DNA of 64,000 bases from Apostichopus japonicus (GCF_037975245.1 NC_092568.1:14901501-14965500), one strand, 5' to 3'. Counted from the stretch's first letter, positions 11,108-28,024 are shown. Numbers and translations are program-made. The notes: generated by a model from the letters alone, not told the origin.

Positions 11108-14100
11108 TCAATAATGCAAAGAATCTCTTAGCAGTTTAATTTCTTTGTGCTTTTTGTTATTGATAAGTATATACATTTCAACACTCAAGAAAAATGAAAG
11201 CTTATGCTTGAAAATATCATAACTTGGAACGCTTTTGTTAATTCTGCAAAGGTAAATATAATATTTGGCATAAAACATTGTCAGGCTATACCATTTCATT
11301 TTGTTCTCGTAATCATAACCAAAACACACGTGTTCGTACTCAACTTCAACTTTTGAATTAAAGATTTCAAGATATATTTTGTTCCAAATATCTCCAACTG
11401 CGCTACAGCGCCAGTAAAGGTGGTCTAAAGTTTCAGTAGACTCGCCACAAAAACTGCAACTTGGGTCGTCAATAATGTTAATTTTACTAAGAAAACTGTT
11501 TGTAGTAATGATACGATGGATAAACTTGTACTGGAAGCTTCTTAATTTAGTATCTCTAATCTTGCTACAAGAACCAAAAATTTCACTCCAGTTTAAAGTG
11601 GTGCCTTTAAAATCATTGTCCCATTTTAAACAACCACGTGGTTGCTCAATACAACGGCTGTTAAATTTATTATAAGCATATTGACAAATCTTAGTAGTAC
11701 CATATAGTTGCGCTAACATAACCTGCTGACTACATGGTTGCTTCGGCAGCTGTAATGAGTATCTGGATGGTACCCACGTACGTGGGATAGAATGTATAAT
11801 CCCATTCAGCTTAGTAAAGGGGAAGCTTGGACAATTAAATTTAGCAATAAAAGCAGTATACGATAGAGGCCTGCCAGACATGTCATAAAAATCCCGAACA
11901 TAAAGCACATTTGAATTAAAACACTTCCTGTACCAAACTACTTCATTATTAATCTTGATAAAACTGTTGTTCCAGATAATCTGATCACCGTAATTCGCCA
12001 CCGGGGTTTCAAAGGTGAGATCGCTCCAAGCACAACAACAGTTGCGAAGAAACTCGTGTTTAACCTTCTTAAAAATATCATTTCCCTTGAAATTACAGCT
12101 AAAAAGAAAATCCTTACCAACGTTTTTCAAAAAATAGTCGAAAAGGATTTTCCAATGGCCAAAATTATGATCTGTATATCTTTTAATCCAAGTAATTTTC
12201 ATACTTTTCATGAAATCATGCACGTTAATCATATTCAAGCCGCCTTCTTCCTGTGGCTGCATTAAAATTTTCCTCTTTATTTTGTCGCCCTTTCCTCTCC
12301 AAATAAAGTTAAACAGTAAACTATTTAGTTCCTTTAAAAATGATTCTGGAGGGTTAGGCAGAACAGAGAAGAGGAAAACAAGTTGTGACAGAGCAAAACT
12401 CTTTATGATAACAATTTTACCATAGGGAGTCAGATCACGAGGAGACCACATATTTAGGACACTTTTCAAACGTGAAAGTTTTGGCAAATAGTTTAAGGGA
12501 AAGAGGTCACTTCTATTATTCGTAAGTGTAATACCAAGAACCTTAATAGGACCATCTGTAAAGGGAATATTATAAGCACTCTGACCATTACCATTCTCAT
12601 TATCATTGCCGATAGGAAGAATGTTAGACTTTTCGAAGTTGATCTTCAGACCAGAAGCTTGTTTAAACTCTGTTAGTATCTCAACAACTCTCTGTAAAGA
12701 ACGATCGATATTGTCCAGAAAAATAGTTGTGTCATCAGCATACATAGACACTTTAATGTTAACATTGCCTACTGGAAAACCGACATACATACGGTCAGCT
12801 CGTAATTTCAAAGCCAAAATTTCTGCACACAACACAAAAAGGTATGGGCTTAAGGGGCAACCTTGGCGCATCCCCCTTTTAACAGGAAAAAAGCCAGAGG
12901 AAACCCCGTTATTCAAAACGCAAGCCGTACAATTTGCATAAAAGGTCTTAACCCAACGAATAATGCTATCCCCAAAATTGAAAAGTTGAAGTGTATGGTA
13001 CAAAAACTTCCAATTAACACTGTCGAAAGCTTTTTCAAAGTCAACGAAGAGAATGTAACCTGGCACATTTTTATCCTGTGCATACTGTATAACATCTAGG
13101 ATCAGTCGAATATTTTCTCCTATATATCGGTTTTTAAGGAAGCCGGTTTGATCATGATGGATAACATGCGGCAAGACCTCTTTGAGTCTTGCAGAAATAC
13201 AAGAAGCAGCAATTTTGTAGTCTACATTTAAAAGTGAGATTGGCCTCCAATTACTAATTTTCTTAATGTCTTTACCATCTTTAGGAAGTAAAGTAATAAC
13301 AGCTCTGCCTTGCTCCGAAGAAAGTTTACTTATCAGATATCCCGAGTTCAGCGACATAACAACGAAAGACTTAATTTCTGGCCAAAAAAATCTATAAAAT
13401 TCAGCTGGCAGACCATCGCTGCCAGGCACCTTACCAGAAGCCATACTCTTAAGTGCATTCCAACATTCCTCTTCAGTTAAGGCACCTTCACAATTATTTC
13501 TTGAATCGTCGTTCAAACCCGTAATATGAAGCGACTCAGTAAAAGTATTATCCAAGCAAGCATCATTACAAGTAGCATATAAATTTTCGTAAAAAATTCT
13601 CTCAACGTTTAGAATTGCGTGGAGATCGGTAAACTCAGTCCCATTGTCATCAACTAGAATTTTAATTGACTTGCGCTCACTGTTTCGCTTCTCTAAATTT
13701 AGAAAGTATTGAGTATTCCGTTCACCTTGTTCAACCCATCTCGCTCTAGAGCGAATAATAATACCATCAATTTTGCCCTCGTAAATGTCGTCAAGGCTGT
13801 GCTTAGCGTTTGAAATTTGTAGTTTAAGGGACGGAGTGGGGTTGAAATTGTATTCAGTTTCTAATGAAACAATACATTTTTGTAACGTTTTTTCCCTCTC
13901 CCTCACAAGACGAGACTTTTCTTTAGAATATTTCATGGACCAGGAACGAATGAGGAATTTTAAATATTCCCAAAAATGCTGTGGATTAGTTGCATCTAAA
14001 TCCCATTCTGCCAAGGCACCAGAAACTAACTTACGAATTCCTTCTACGAAATCTGCTTCTTTCAATAGGGAAGTGTTTAATTTCCAAAACCCCCCGCCTC

Positions 14101-14836
14101 TCTTAAAAGTCGAAGCACGCATCTTAAAAATTACCGCATTATGATCAGACTGAATGGTCGATAAAGTATAACAGTCGTTACACAAAGCTAGCAAGTTGGT
14201 TGACACCAGAAAAAAATCTAACCTACAACTAAGGCCATCAATAATATTGGAAAACCATGTGAAAAGGTACTTCTTTGGGTTCCTCTCCCTAAATACATCA
14301 ACTAAATTAAGTCCCTGTATGCATTCAAAGAGTATCTCTCTCGCTCTAAAATTTGTTCTTTTTGTGCCCCCTGTCTTGTCGAGATCTAGGTCCAGAACTA
14401 AGTTAAAATCACCACCCCATATAATGTTTATGCAAGTAAAATTGGACGCTAGACACCTATATATGTTGCTAAAAAAAGACGGATCGTCCCTATTGGGGGC
14501 ATAAACATTAACAATAGTATAAACTGTGTCATTAATAACAATATCAATAATAATGTAGCGGCCATTGCAATCTGACAAATGCTTAACAACTGCTAGGCTA
14601 AGGGAAGGATTAAACAGTATAGCACACCCAGCGCTTCTTACAGATCCACAAGAAAAAAAGGCCTTTCCACCCCATTCATTACTCCAAAAACTTGTAGAAG
14701 CGTCAATGCAATGTGTTTCTTGAATTAAAGAAATAGAGAACTTTTGGTTATGTAGCCAAGTAAACACCTTACGCCTATTTTTTAAATCATTTAAACCACG
14801 AGCATTAAAGGTACAAACAGAGATGATATCATGCAT
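11108..14836 (-). CDS. LINE A ORF2: endonuclease-reverse transcriptase
   Basis: About 1242 codons from ATG 14836 (MHDIISVCTFNARGLN). The first ~235 residues are an APE-type endonuclease: N-F/R-G-L start, IQETHC with the catalytic Glu, WGGDFN, and the terminal SDHNAV. The reverse transcriptase spans roughly residues 470-790, with PGSDGLPAEF, WRPISLLN, GFLKNRYIGENI, DFEKAFDSVNW, RGMRQGCPLSPYLF and the catalytic YADDTTIF. Near the C-terminus is a C-x2-C...H-x4-C finger (CSFCGESTETLDHLYWRC), the zf-RVT module of L1/Tx1 elements. It nicks target DNA and primes reverse transcription. I chose ATG 14836 because the codons just upstream lack homology. Confidence 0.95.
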   Translation of the reverse strand: MHDIISVCTFNARGLNDLKNRRKVFTWLHNQKFSISLIQETHCIDASTSFWSNEWGGKAFFSCGSVRSAGCAILFNPSLSLAVVKHLSDCNGRYIIIDIVINDTVYTIVNVYAPNRDDPSFFSNIYRCLASNFTCINIIWGGDFNLVLDLDLDKTGGTKRTNFRAREILFECIQGLNLVDVFRERNPKKYLFTWFSNIIDGLSCRLDFFLVSTNLLALCNDCYTLSTIQSDHNAVIFKMRASTFKRGGGFWKLNTSLLKEADFVEGIRKLVSGALAEWDLDATNPQHFWEYLKFLIRSWSMKYSKEKSRLVREREKTLQKCIVSLETEYNFNPTPSLKLQISNAKHSLDDIYEGKIDGIIIRSRARWVEQGERNTQYFLNLEKRNSERKSIKILVDDNGTEFTDLHAILNVERIFYENLYATCNDACLDNTFTESLHITGLNDDSRNNCEGALTEEECWNALKSMASGKVPGSDGLPAEFYRFFWPEIKSFVVMSLNSGYLISKLSSEQGRAVITLLPKDGKDIKKISNWRPISLLNVDYKIAASCISARLKEVLPHVIHHDQTGFLKNRYIGENIRLILDVIQYAQDKNVPGYILFVDFEKAFDSVNWKFLYHTLQLFNFGDSIIRWVKTFYANCTACVLNNGVSSGFFPVKRGMRQGCPLSPYLFVLCAEILALKLRADRMYVGFPVGNVNIKVSMYADDTTIFLDNIDRSLQRVVEILTEFKQASGLKINFEKSNILPIGNDNENGNGQSAYNIPFTDGPIKVLGITLTNNRSDLFPLNYLPKLSRLKSVLNMWSPRDLTPYGKIVIIKSFALSQLVFLFSVLPNPPESFLKELNSLLFNFIWRGKGDKIKRKILMQPQEEGGLNMINVHDFMKSMKITWIKRYTDHNFGHWKILFDYFLKNVGKDFLFSCNFKGNDIFKKVKHEFLRNCCCAWSDLTFETPVANYGDQIIWNNSFIKINNEVVWYRKCFNSNVLYVRDFYDMSGRPLSYTAFIAKFNCPSFPFTKLNGIIHSIPRTWVPSRYSLQLPKQPCSQQVMLAQLYGTTKICQYAYNKFNSRCIEQPRGCLKWDNDFKGTTLNWSEIFGSCSKIRDTKLRSFQYKFIHRIITTNSFLSKINIIDDPSCSFCGESTETLDHLYWRCSAVGDIWNKIYLEIFNSKVEVEYEHVCFGYDYENKMKWYSLTMFYAKYYIYLCRINKSVPSYDIFKHKLSFFLSVEMYILINNKKHKEIKLLRDSLHY

Positions 14837-15162
14837 TTTAAGGACTAAAGAAAAAACCAAACACAAAACAAACTAAAGCAAAACACACAGACAAACTATC
14901 AAAGACAAAAACAGCAACAACAACAATACAACAATACAACAACAACAAGACAACACAAAAGAGAGTGCTTTGTTTGCACTCGAGAAAAAAGGAATGAGGA
15001 CTAACCTTGACTTAACAATCGAACATTCCATATAAAGTAAAGGGATCAATTTAGAAAACTCGTCAGAAAAAAAAAACAATTAAATATGGTCCAGATGTTA
15101 GTTTAATGAGTTACAGAACATCTGTAAAGTTCACTAGTGGATTCCACGACGTTGTTTTTTAT
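14837..15162 (-). other. LINE A inter-ORF spacer
   Basis: About 325 bases between ORF1 and ORF2, with a stretch of CAA/ACA-rich repeats on the plus strand (14900-14960). No other feature seen. Confidence 0.6.
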
Positions 15163-15945
15163 TCAAAAAGGGTACGGTTTCCCCCGAGCATCCCGCCATT
15201 TCCCCGCCACGAATCGTAGTTTTGTTCCAGTTGAATACAGTTCCTTCACCTTAGCCGATCGGGCTTTTTTCTCCTTTAGATCCAGCCTCGTAAGATCGTC
15301 TACAATAAAAAATTGTTGATCCTTCAGGTGAGTTCTCCACGACTTCATTATCATAATCTTATCCTGAAAGGACAGACATCTCGCTAATATATGAGGCGGT
15401 TTATCTCCGACACCCCGTCCATCCCGATGGCATCTCTCAATACGTATCTCGTGGCCATTTGGAAACTTTGAAAGGACCTTTTCTTGTAAAATAGTCGAAC
15501 AATTCTCGTTTTCAGTTCTTTTGATTCCCACGACTCTGAAGTTGTTCCTCCTCGAATGCCGCTCAAGATTGTTAATACATTCGGCATTTTCATTGATGGT
15601 GACGTTGGCCTTCTCTAGAGCTTTAGAAATTCCTAAGAAGCGATTTGTATAATCCTCGTCTCTTTTCTCTATCTCCTCCACGCGTTCAGATAAGGATTCA
15701 ATAGCTTTTTCAAGGTTGTTTTCCAGCATGCCAATGCTTTTTTCGAAATCGTTACGTAATGACAACTTAAATGTTTCAAATGCCTCTTTCCAGCTGGGCG
15801 TCGTCTCTGATTCAGAGCTCGAACCACGTTGTCTACTGCGTTGACTTAGCATGGTAGGCCTTTTACTAGCCATGTCGCTTACTGTAGGCCTAGTTGAAGT
15901 TACCTTTGGCTTATTTTTGCTTCCTTTGGGTCTACCTCTCACCAT
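15163..15945 (-). CDS. LINE A ORF1: L1-type RNA-binding protein
   Basis: 260 codons from ATG 15945. The basic N-terminus (MVRGRPKGSKNKPK) resembles an AT-hook. A heptad-rich coiled coil follows (about residues 55-120, with repeated LENNLEKAIESLSERVEEIE). Next is an L1-like RRM core beginning LERHSRRNNFRVVGI, then a basic C-terminal domain. Such proteins trimerise and coat LINE RNA. It lies about 325 bases upstream of ORF2 in the same orientation and is intact, which supports a young, complete element. Confidence 0.88.
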   Translation of the reverse strand: MVRGRPKGSKNKPKVTSTRPTVSDMASKRPTMLSQRSRQRGSSSESETTPSWKEAFETFKLSLRNDFEKSIGMLENNLEKAIESLSERVEEIEKRDEDYTNRFLGISKALEKANVTINENAECINNLERHSRRNNFRVVGIKRTENENCSTILQEKVLSKFPNGHEIRIERCHRDGRGVGDKPPHILARCLSFQDKIMIMKSWRTHLKDQQFFIVDDLTRLDLKEKKARSAKVKELYSTGTKLRFVAGKWRDARGKPYPF

Positions 15946-16104
15946 AACGGCACAAATTCACGAAGAAAAAGTTAGAATATAGTTGATATTCCGGGTTGGT
16001 GGTAATCAAACACTTGCTCAATGCGGAAGAAGTGGAGAATAAGCGTTAAAATTGAGAGCCCCTTACAGAACGTTCTTGACAGTTAAAAGGCCATCCTCGT
16101 TCCC

Positions 16105-19530
<3,426 letters not shown>

Positions 19531-19532
19531 AT

Positions 19533-20530
<998 letters not shown>

Positions 20531-20545
20531 TTATAAAAGAATAAT

Positions 20546-20566
20546 ACTAATAATAATAATAATAAT
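20546..20566. repeat. Short (TAA)n at the SINE/LINE C junction
   Basis: About six TAA units between the 5' end of LINE C and the 3' end of the SINE. It is the outermost copy of the same microsatellite that separates the three LINEs. Confidence 0.85.
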
Positions 20567-20853
20567 CAGCAGTTGGCTTTAAGACGCTTATGCGACCCAA
20601 AATGTGGAAAAACCCGCAAGGGCTTATGGATTACAACTAACAGGGGTGGTGGCTTTTAGTTCAATATTTTAATTCAAATTTGGAATCGTTTCAACGAAGA
20701 AGGAATTTCAGCTGAGAAAATCGCAAATTGCTCTTGGATGAAAAACCCACATTACAATGACCCGGTCGGGAATCGAACACGGAACCTCCCTAATGCTAAG
20801 CCTCATTGCTTCAAGTGCCACCGCTTGTATACACTCGGCCACAGCACCGGTTA
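20567..20853 (-). mobile_element. tRNA-derived SINE with (TTA)n tail
   Basis: Minus-strand reading begins ACCGGTGCTGTGGCCGAGTG, which contains a pol III A-box-like block. It then has GTTCCGTGTTCGATTCCC, whose GTTCGATTCC is a perfect B box. The first ~95 bases have the general form of a class II (Ser/Leu-like) tRNA with a variable arm, but the acceptor ends do not pair well, so it is not a working tRNA. About 190 bases of unrelated body follow, ending in (ATT)n. The tail type is the same as that of the neighbouring LINEs. Confidence 0.75.
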
Positions 20854-23800
20854 TATCTTATGGTAGTAACTAAGTACAGCCATTTCCCCACGCCCTCATG
20901 TCCAGTTTCCATGTCATTTATTAAACACAGCTAATTTTGTTGTACAAATGCATCAACCGAAAGATAGTGCTCAAAACAGTCTGGAATAATTCGTCTGTAC
21001 AGTTCATCTTTCTCCATGAAAGCTGTTGATTTTCTTTAGTGAGTCCTTCAAGAGCAGGTTAATAAAGTTCACTGTGCTAATTGTTATGTTGCGTGAAATA
21101 CTTCGCTGTGTTCACATCCAGAGATGCATTTCTCATGTGACCGTGGAAACATAATCGTGTAGCGAAAGAAGTTTGTAACTGAACGAAACTACTGTATTTT
21201 GTGCAAACATCATAAGAAGAACGGAATTCGGCATAGATCATCGAGAATCTGGTTGTTGCTAATGCCCGCTTCATCTTGGCAACCTTCTCTTTGTCGTTTT
21301 CATTACACGCTTTGGGAATGTATTGATTAATGTGTTGTCAAGGCCAACTAACCTACAGTAACTAGGTTAGTATTTAATCTGTCATTGTTCTTTGAATGAC
21401 ACAGTTGACTAGGTTAAAGTGCTTTGTGCGATGCATGTTTCAGTAAGGCATTGGGTTTTATATAAGCTAGATACTTTATCACAGCTAAGTAAACAATCAA
21501 TGATATGAGAGATGGAGAACAATACCAAATATTATCAAAAGGGTGATAAAACATCTGTATAAACATTGCATGGCTCGGTACGTGGAAGAACAATTTGTTT
21601 GAACGCCATCACCGCAGTTTGTTTGTTACAAAGTGAAGTAGATAACCACTCGATTTAGATAAGAATATCAGAGACTCCCACTGGTTTAAGTCCAATTTTA
21701 AGTCCAATTAAGTCCAATTCAATAACATCAAATACATACCATTAATCACAATTGAAAATGTTGATTAGTTGCACAACAAACAAGACATCGATGATTAATC
21801 ATTTTTTTATCATCTCATATCTTTCTATTGCAACATGCCGTAACTGAAATCTCTTTCGGTTTCGTTTTGTAAGATAGTACCATTGTACCGGCCAAATTCC
21901 CCCAGTTGTTCCTTCAGTATTTCCATTTTCCTGTTACGAGAATCTCCACAGCAAAGCATGCGGTGAACATTCGATTATTTCGGCTTAAAGTATGCACTGC
22001 ATGGCATGAAAGTAAAATAAAACTAAAGCCAAACGATAATATTCCCCCAGGTGGTGTAGATCTGGTATAGGATTATAATTCAGCATGTAAGGTGGCGATC
22101 GGCAGTGACGTAAGAAGTAGAGAAAACCAGACAGCAACACTGCAATGTAGTGTCGATGATACTGCATGAATAATCTTATATGAATGTGACAAACTGGGCT
22201 GTAGTGTATAGCCAGAATGAACAACATACTTCAAAGAAGTCCAGTAAAAAGCATTGAGATATGCAAAACAATATCACATTGGGAATTGATGACCGAGATG
22301 GAAACTTTTATTGTATACAGCATAAATATTGCTCTCTACCAAAGACAACAGGCTCCTTCTCACGCCTCGACAAATATGTTTAAAAGCACTCGCTATTGGC
22401 GACCGTGACTAACAATCTACTCGTCAAAACGCAAAATTCATTCGGCACTATGATTGCTGTCCAAGTCTCCATAGTACAGATCTACAACATCAATACTTTC
22501 TATGAACAAAGGTTATAGGCACTTGGGCAGATACATGGTGCTACGTAACGTTACAGTATTGCACACGGACAACTATGTTTCTGTGCAGTTTGCAATTTAA
22601 ACTTGTTTCCACCAAATGTAAGTGATGACAAAGTAAAAGATGTCGTGAATCATAAATAATCAGTTAGACATACTGTAGTGTCTCAAACAAATACAAATAA
22701 AACATCTTCAAAAATACTTACGAAGATAGCTTGGCTTCTGTTCCATTAGGGTTCCATTATTACCAGGCATATACTATACAGTAGCTAATGAGCGCTAGTT
22801 CTAAGCCTATACATTACCTCACTGCTACACTGAACCGCTACTCGATTAGCGCGATTTGTACATGTTTCCAATTGTTTATCTTGTCTTTTAGCCGTAGATT
22901 GGTGCGCGAAAAATATCGCTACTACTGCATAGCACTGCATAAATCAAAGCGATCTTTTAAGCAATGAAACTCTAAGGTTGAAATAGCATCTATCTTCCAC
23001 TCCAACTGGTGATGAGTGAAAATCTTTGCAAAAAACCCTAGCAGCAATAACAACAAACTTGTCTCAAAAGTCTTTAAATTGTATATTTTGCAAATTATGA
23101 CTAATAGCATGTAGGAAATGCGTTAAGAAATATCTGTGGAGATGTTTGGCCACATAAAGTGTATTGGTATTCTTACACAAACATTGTTTGCTTTACTTTG
23201 TTGTGTTAACGAACCCAATTTTATCCTACCGCTGAAGTGTATGGCACATTGAAGCCTGACAAACTCGGTAGTTCCATGTTTAGTCGTCGAAAATGTTTTA
23301 CCAAAATATCAGATAATCGTGCCTTGGTTTTCTGTGGATTAACACTTAAGGGGTCTTGTGTCATTAACCTATGAATTTTATTACCGCGAAACTCGGAATA
23401 AAGCTGTTCGTCTACAACTTGTTAAAGATTATTAAAGTTTATTAAAGTGTGTTAAAGTATATTAACCTTGTTAAAGTGTATTAGGCTATATTAATATAAT
23501 GCTTTTATATCTAAACTTCAGATGGGATGTCCAATGTTTATTGTTAGTAGTCTACCTGGGTCGTTGGAACTATACTCCACTGTGCAGGGGTTGCCTGCGC
23601 ATAACCAAGCCCTCGTGATATCGACGTTTAATAAAACAAACAAAAATTGTTGAGAAATTAATATATCAACACAACTTATGAATGAATGTCTTTAAAACGC
23701 AATACGTACTTCGTAAGCTGAAACCGTTTCCTGTAATCAATTGTTATTGTTATTATAAAGGATGTTTTCCCTATATGTTTATAAATTCTCCGTGAAGTTT

Positions 23801-24368
23801 GTGAACACACATGACAATTTCCCGTACATAACGCACGAGCAGATAGCGAACCATTTTACACACTCACTTAATTCGCATTGAGATACAAAAATCTAAGAAT
23901 CTAACAGACGACAGTATTTTCGTAAACGGCGCCTGGTCATATCCCAAAAGTAAATACATCTAAACCTGAAGTTTGTATAAGGCACTGAATCTCGACAATT
24001 GCGGAATTCGACGGAAAGTTCAACAGCGGAAGCAAAGATATACCGTCGGCCCAATAGCAATGTCGTGTGTAAAAACCTTTTTCATGCAACTACGCATGCG
24101 GTGAGCGACAAAGTTTACTTATAAGCAGTTTCTTCACTACCTCTGAATTCGGATTCTACGGATGCCCATAATTTTCAATTGCCAACAACTTTTCATATTG
24201 TAACGAGGCGTAACGCACATGATATCGAATATGCTGGTCGGTTGGAAATACGGTAGATTATGGGACAAGGTTTCCACAATTTGACCTCTGCTGACTCCAA
24301 ATGTCCTTTGACCCTCTCTGAAAACAATAGGCTTCTCATACTCAACGTGGTGCTCCTACACATGATAT

Positions 24369-24425
<57 letters not shown>

Positions 24426-27020
24426 CTAGGTAAACTGATGTAGAGAAGGCAAGTCTTTGGGTTATATTGAAGGATTTTGTATTTGTTTTGTATGATTACC
24501 TAGAGTCAACTAAAAGTAAAACAGTAACAATGCAGTAAATGAAACATGTAACAACATGACAACAACCATAGTTTTGTAATTTTTTTAAAACCAGATAAGT
24601 TAGTTAGGCCAATAACAAACAAACAGAAGCATAGGCCTATATGTGCAACCAACCATCTGATCAAGCCGCAGTGCACGTATCGCACTGATTAGTAATTGTT
24701 GTAACATGATGGATAATGTTAGTATTTCAGCCAGCTGATCTGATAAAAAACAGACGAAGTGCACCATATGCACTAAATAACAACATGGACTGTAAAATGA
24801 TGTAAACTGATTACCGTGGTGTTCTTTGAACCAACTGTACTGTGCCCGGGCCATGTCATTCCGTCATTGGTAGTTTTCGTCATAGAAAATGTGCCCTTCC
24901 GCCATGTTACCACCAAAATGAACAAGTATGTAGTTAGTTCCATTCTCACATGGTTTACTGCTTTTATATGAGAATCGCACTATAAAAAAGGAAAAAAGAA
25001 AATGAGGTCCTTACCATGCCCTCTTTTCGTCCGGTAGGCGAGGAGTTAGTTCCATTGATACCTTCTAAACAGATTACACTTCGGGTGTTCCAACCAGTTT
25101 GGAAACAGCTTTCGGTAGTTTGTATGTTGGTCTGGTTCCGGCCTCGTAATCGTCCCAGTACCTAGACAGTCTAGCCTTTTACTTGTAACTCTTCTTTTGC
25201 AACCGCAGTAGTTTGCCTTCTGAGACCAGTAATACCGAAACATTAACAAATGTGATCTCGTCGTGATGATCCAGCAGTTAATCAAAACAGGGCGGTGGTA
25301 TCCATCAGCTTTGGAAAATAGTGAACATAACATAATTAAAAGGTAGCATATTGTGCGAGCGTATCAATAGTTTCACAAAACCCCTTCCCACACACTTTTA
25401 CAATCCAGCGAACCGTCACATTTGAAGACGGTGTACCTATCCCTTTCCACACGATTCAAAGAAAGTTTCACCTTTACATTCATGTACACCAATGTAAAAT
25501 TAATTCTTAAAATGTACCATTCTATGGTTTAACTATGGCGCAGAGGTATGACGGTATATGTACCTATGGCGGAATGGCACCAGATACTACTGTGCCTTTA
25601 TAGTATGTAGTACTTGTGGTAGAATGGAAACTCGTACCTTCGTGCAATTCGGCTAGCCTAAATTAGAGGTAGGCCTAGGCTACTTGAGGGGTAACTCTGA
25701 GGTATGTATGTCAGATGATATAGGAACAGTAAAGTGAGTAGCAGGTAGGCCTAGGCCCCGGGCTAATGCACTGACTACTTCTACTAGCACGCATGCCTTA
25801 AGCTAGGCTAATGCACTGATGAACAACTGGGAGTGAGAAACCTTTAAAATGATGATTATTGTTCTTCTAGTATTTCAATGAAACTGTAAAGGATTTGCAG
25901 GCGATGTCTTCTGAAGTGTGCTAGGCGTCCCGTTGGATCGCCAGCAAGACATGTGCAAATGGTATATGAAAATAAACTAAGAAGTTAAAGCTTACCTTCG
26001 CAGTTGGGAGCTTGATTCGCCACGCATCATTTATGCACACGTACTGGTGTCTGTACTGTATGTATAGTAGAGGCTTTATAATTGACGCACCTTCGTAATT
26101 AACGTCAATATAATATACTACTACTCCCTGGGACCTGCCTTGTCTGAGCTTACAGGCTCACAGCATAGCAAACAACATCCAAAGTCAATGTATGTATATT
26201 TAGGCCTTCACTACAGTAAGATTAAAGACGAATGTGTCAACTTAGGGGTATGAAAGAACTTGACACGGTAGACATTTATGGTCAAATTCCGCCTCATGGT
26301 ACGTTACGTAGGCACAGAATAATTACATTTTTTAGATTGTTACATTTCTGAGGAACTACTTATACGAAAAACGCATGCAGTTGAGTGATTTGGACATTTC
26401 CTTCATATACAACCTTGTTCAAACCGTTCAGTGCGTCAATTATGAACCCACCATGCTACTGTATAGTAAAGCTAGCTAGCTACATTCTCCCGGCTGTAAG
26501 GCCGAAAGCGAAAGTACCTGTACATATAACAATGCGAATTGTTCAGTCCGAAATCCCCAACTACCAGGCGCGTATCCAGGACTTCCTGTGCTTGAAAATG
26601 ACCAACCTTGTGCACACTTTTGCATGAGAAGCAAGTATTTCCCAATAGTTTTTCTCCATCCATAACCTTTATGAAGATTGTCACCAGTCAAACATCTTGT
26701 TCGACCTCATCGCATTTCCTGTGGATCATTGCTTTTGTAGGTGATTCTCGGCGCGGCCACAAATACCAGTCAGCCCAACTTTTCAAGGTTTGAAGCCCAT
26801 TATTTGTTCCGAATTTGACAATATTTCTCGTGAATAAATTACCTTCAAAACATTTCCATCAGTTGCACAAAATTTCATCTATGCAGCCTCCCACAGCCCC
26901 AACCAAATAATTTGTTTGTGAAAATTCGGGCAGTATGCTTTGAATTTTCGGGCACCTATTGAAAGAAAAATAAATCGCAATCGTGTAGCTAAAGGAAATC
27001 AATAGTTGAAAAAAATCTCC
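20854..27020. other. Six kilobases without a recognisable gene
   Basis: Only short open frames with no recognised domains. Minor features: a degenerate TTAAAGTGTA minisatellite at 23417-23500, the (TA)n tract at 24372-24423, and an AGTTAGTTCCATT motif repeated at about 24930 and 25045. Two minus-strand stretches (24600-24854 and 25046-25333) have mildly gene-like composition, but I cannot assign them. Confidence 0.5.
24372..24423. repeat. (TA)n microsatellite
   Basis: About 26 uninterrupted AT dinucleotides. Confidence 0.97.
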
Positions 27021-28024
27021 TTGGTAATTATAATAAAGTTCTATTCTTGTTTGTTCGTTTGTTCAACTATATTTCAACCATCAACGTTATCAACATTTTA
27101 CATAATTCAAGTATATACAAACAAAGTATATGGTTGTCGGGATCCTTGAAAAGTTCATAAGAACTTGTAAGTGAGGTATCCCCAAAATACAAACTTACAA
27201 AGTATAACAAAGGTACAAAGTATGACCAAAGAAATGTTACAAGAAAAATGAATAATAATAATAAGAAAAAGTGGGGGGGAGAAGAAAAAAAACTTGAACA
27301 AAGACGTGGTCCGAATTTTAGACTAAATCATAAAGTTCTATTCGAAAGAAAGTAACGCTTTAAATTACGTTTGAATGAGGATAGATTATTAATTGAATGC
27401 AATGCAGTTGTTACGAATTCCAATAACAAATAGCAGAGTAATTGACAAAATGTTGACTACTTGCAAGTGAATAATGGGGAACGGAAAGTAAATTTGCATT
27501 GCGGGTATTGTAAGCATGAAAACGATTATGTGATACAAAAAAATAGGAGAAGCTACAAGAGTATTTACATCACGACCTTTATATAGTAAATTCGTATCAT
27601 CTGCATACAAAATAAAGTGAAATTTTGGAGTGACATTAAAAAGGTAGTTTATATAAATGAGGAACAATGAGGGTGCAAGAATAGAGCCATGGGGAACACC
27701 ACAATGAATTGCCTGCTTCGAAGAATTAGCGCCAGATAAAGAGACATATTGGAATCTATTATGAATGTAGCTATTATACCAAGATAATGCAGCTCCCCTT
27801 ATGCCATATTTATCAAGCTTTTTTAACAGAATGAATGATCAAGCGTTTCAAAAGACTTGGAGAGATCTAAAAAATCCCCCCAACTAGACATTTACTTTCA
27901 AAAGATTCAATAATATAATCTACAAGACTTAAAATAGCCTGAGACGTGTTTCGTTGAGGCATAAAGCCTAACTGATAATCATATAATAGATCATGTTTCA
28001 TTAAAAAAGAATATAAACGATTAA
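27020..28024 (-). mobile_element. LINE D, 3' half (Jockey/CR1-like)
   Basis: Minus-strand reverse transcriptase remains. Entering from 28021 the translation reads NRLYSFLMKHDLLYDYQLGF, then TSQAILSLVDYI, DLSKSFETLDHS, and the catalytic block FILYADDTNLLYKG near 27620-27590. Several stops and shifts are present. A 3' UTR-like stretch continues to about 27020; that end is uncertain. The 5' part of the RT is missing here but is found at 53.8-56.0 kb, cut at the matching point. I therefore read the two pieces as one LINE split by G1. Confidence 0.8.

Larger units (their letters stand above)
10992..16103 (-). mobile_element. LINE A: full-length Tx1/L1-like non-LTR retrotransposon
   Basis: This minus-strand element has both expected reading frames: ORF1 (coiled coil plus L1-type RNA-binding region) and a long ORF2 (AP endonuclease, reverse transcriptase, C-terminal Cys-rich finger). 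It starts abruptly after a (TTA)n tract at about 16104 and ends in an A-run followed by (TTA)n at about 10991. Its 5' UTR is only about 155 bases. Both frames are uninterrupted, so the copy is young and may be competent. Placement in the Tx1 branch is inferred from overall ORF2 style. Confidence 0.9.

Noticed and set aside
13785-14144. Plus-strand frames within LINE A, B and Gypsy regions
   Set aside because: Antisense shadows of the minus-strand transposon genes.
20757-20852. Possible functional tRNA gene on the minus strand
   Set aside because: B box is perfect, but the acceptor ends do not pair properly and a 190-bp body with (ATT)n follows, so it is a SINE head.
24600-25333. Two minus-strand frames of 84-95 codons
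   Set aside because: Mildly protein-like but no recognisable domain, conserved splice signals or neighbours to support a gene.
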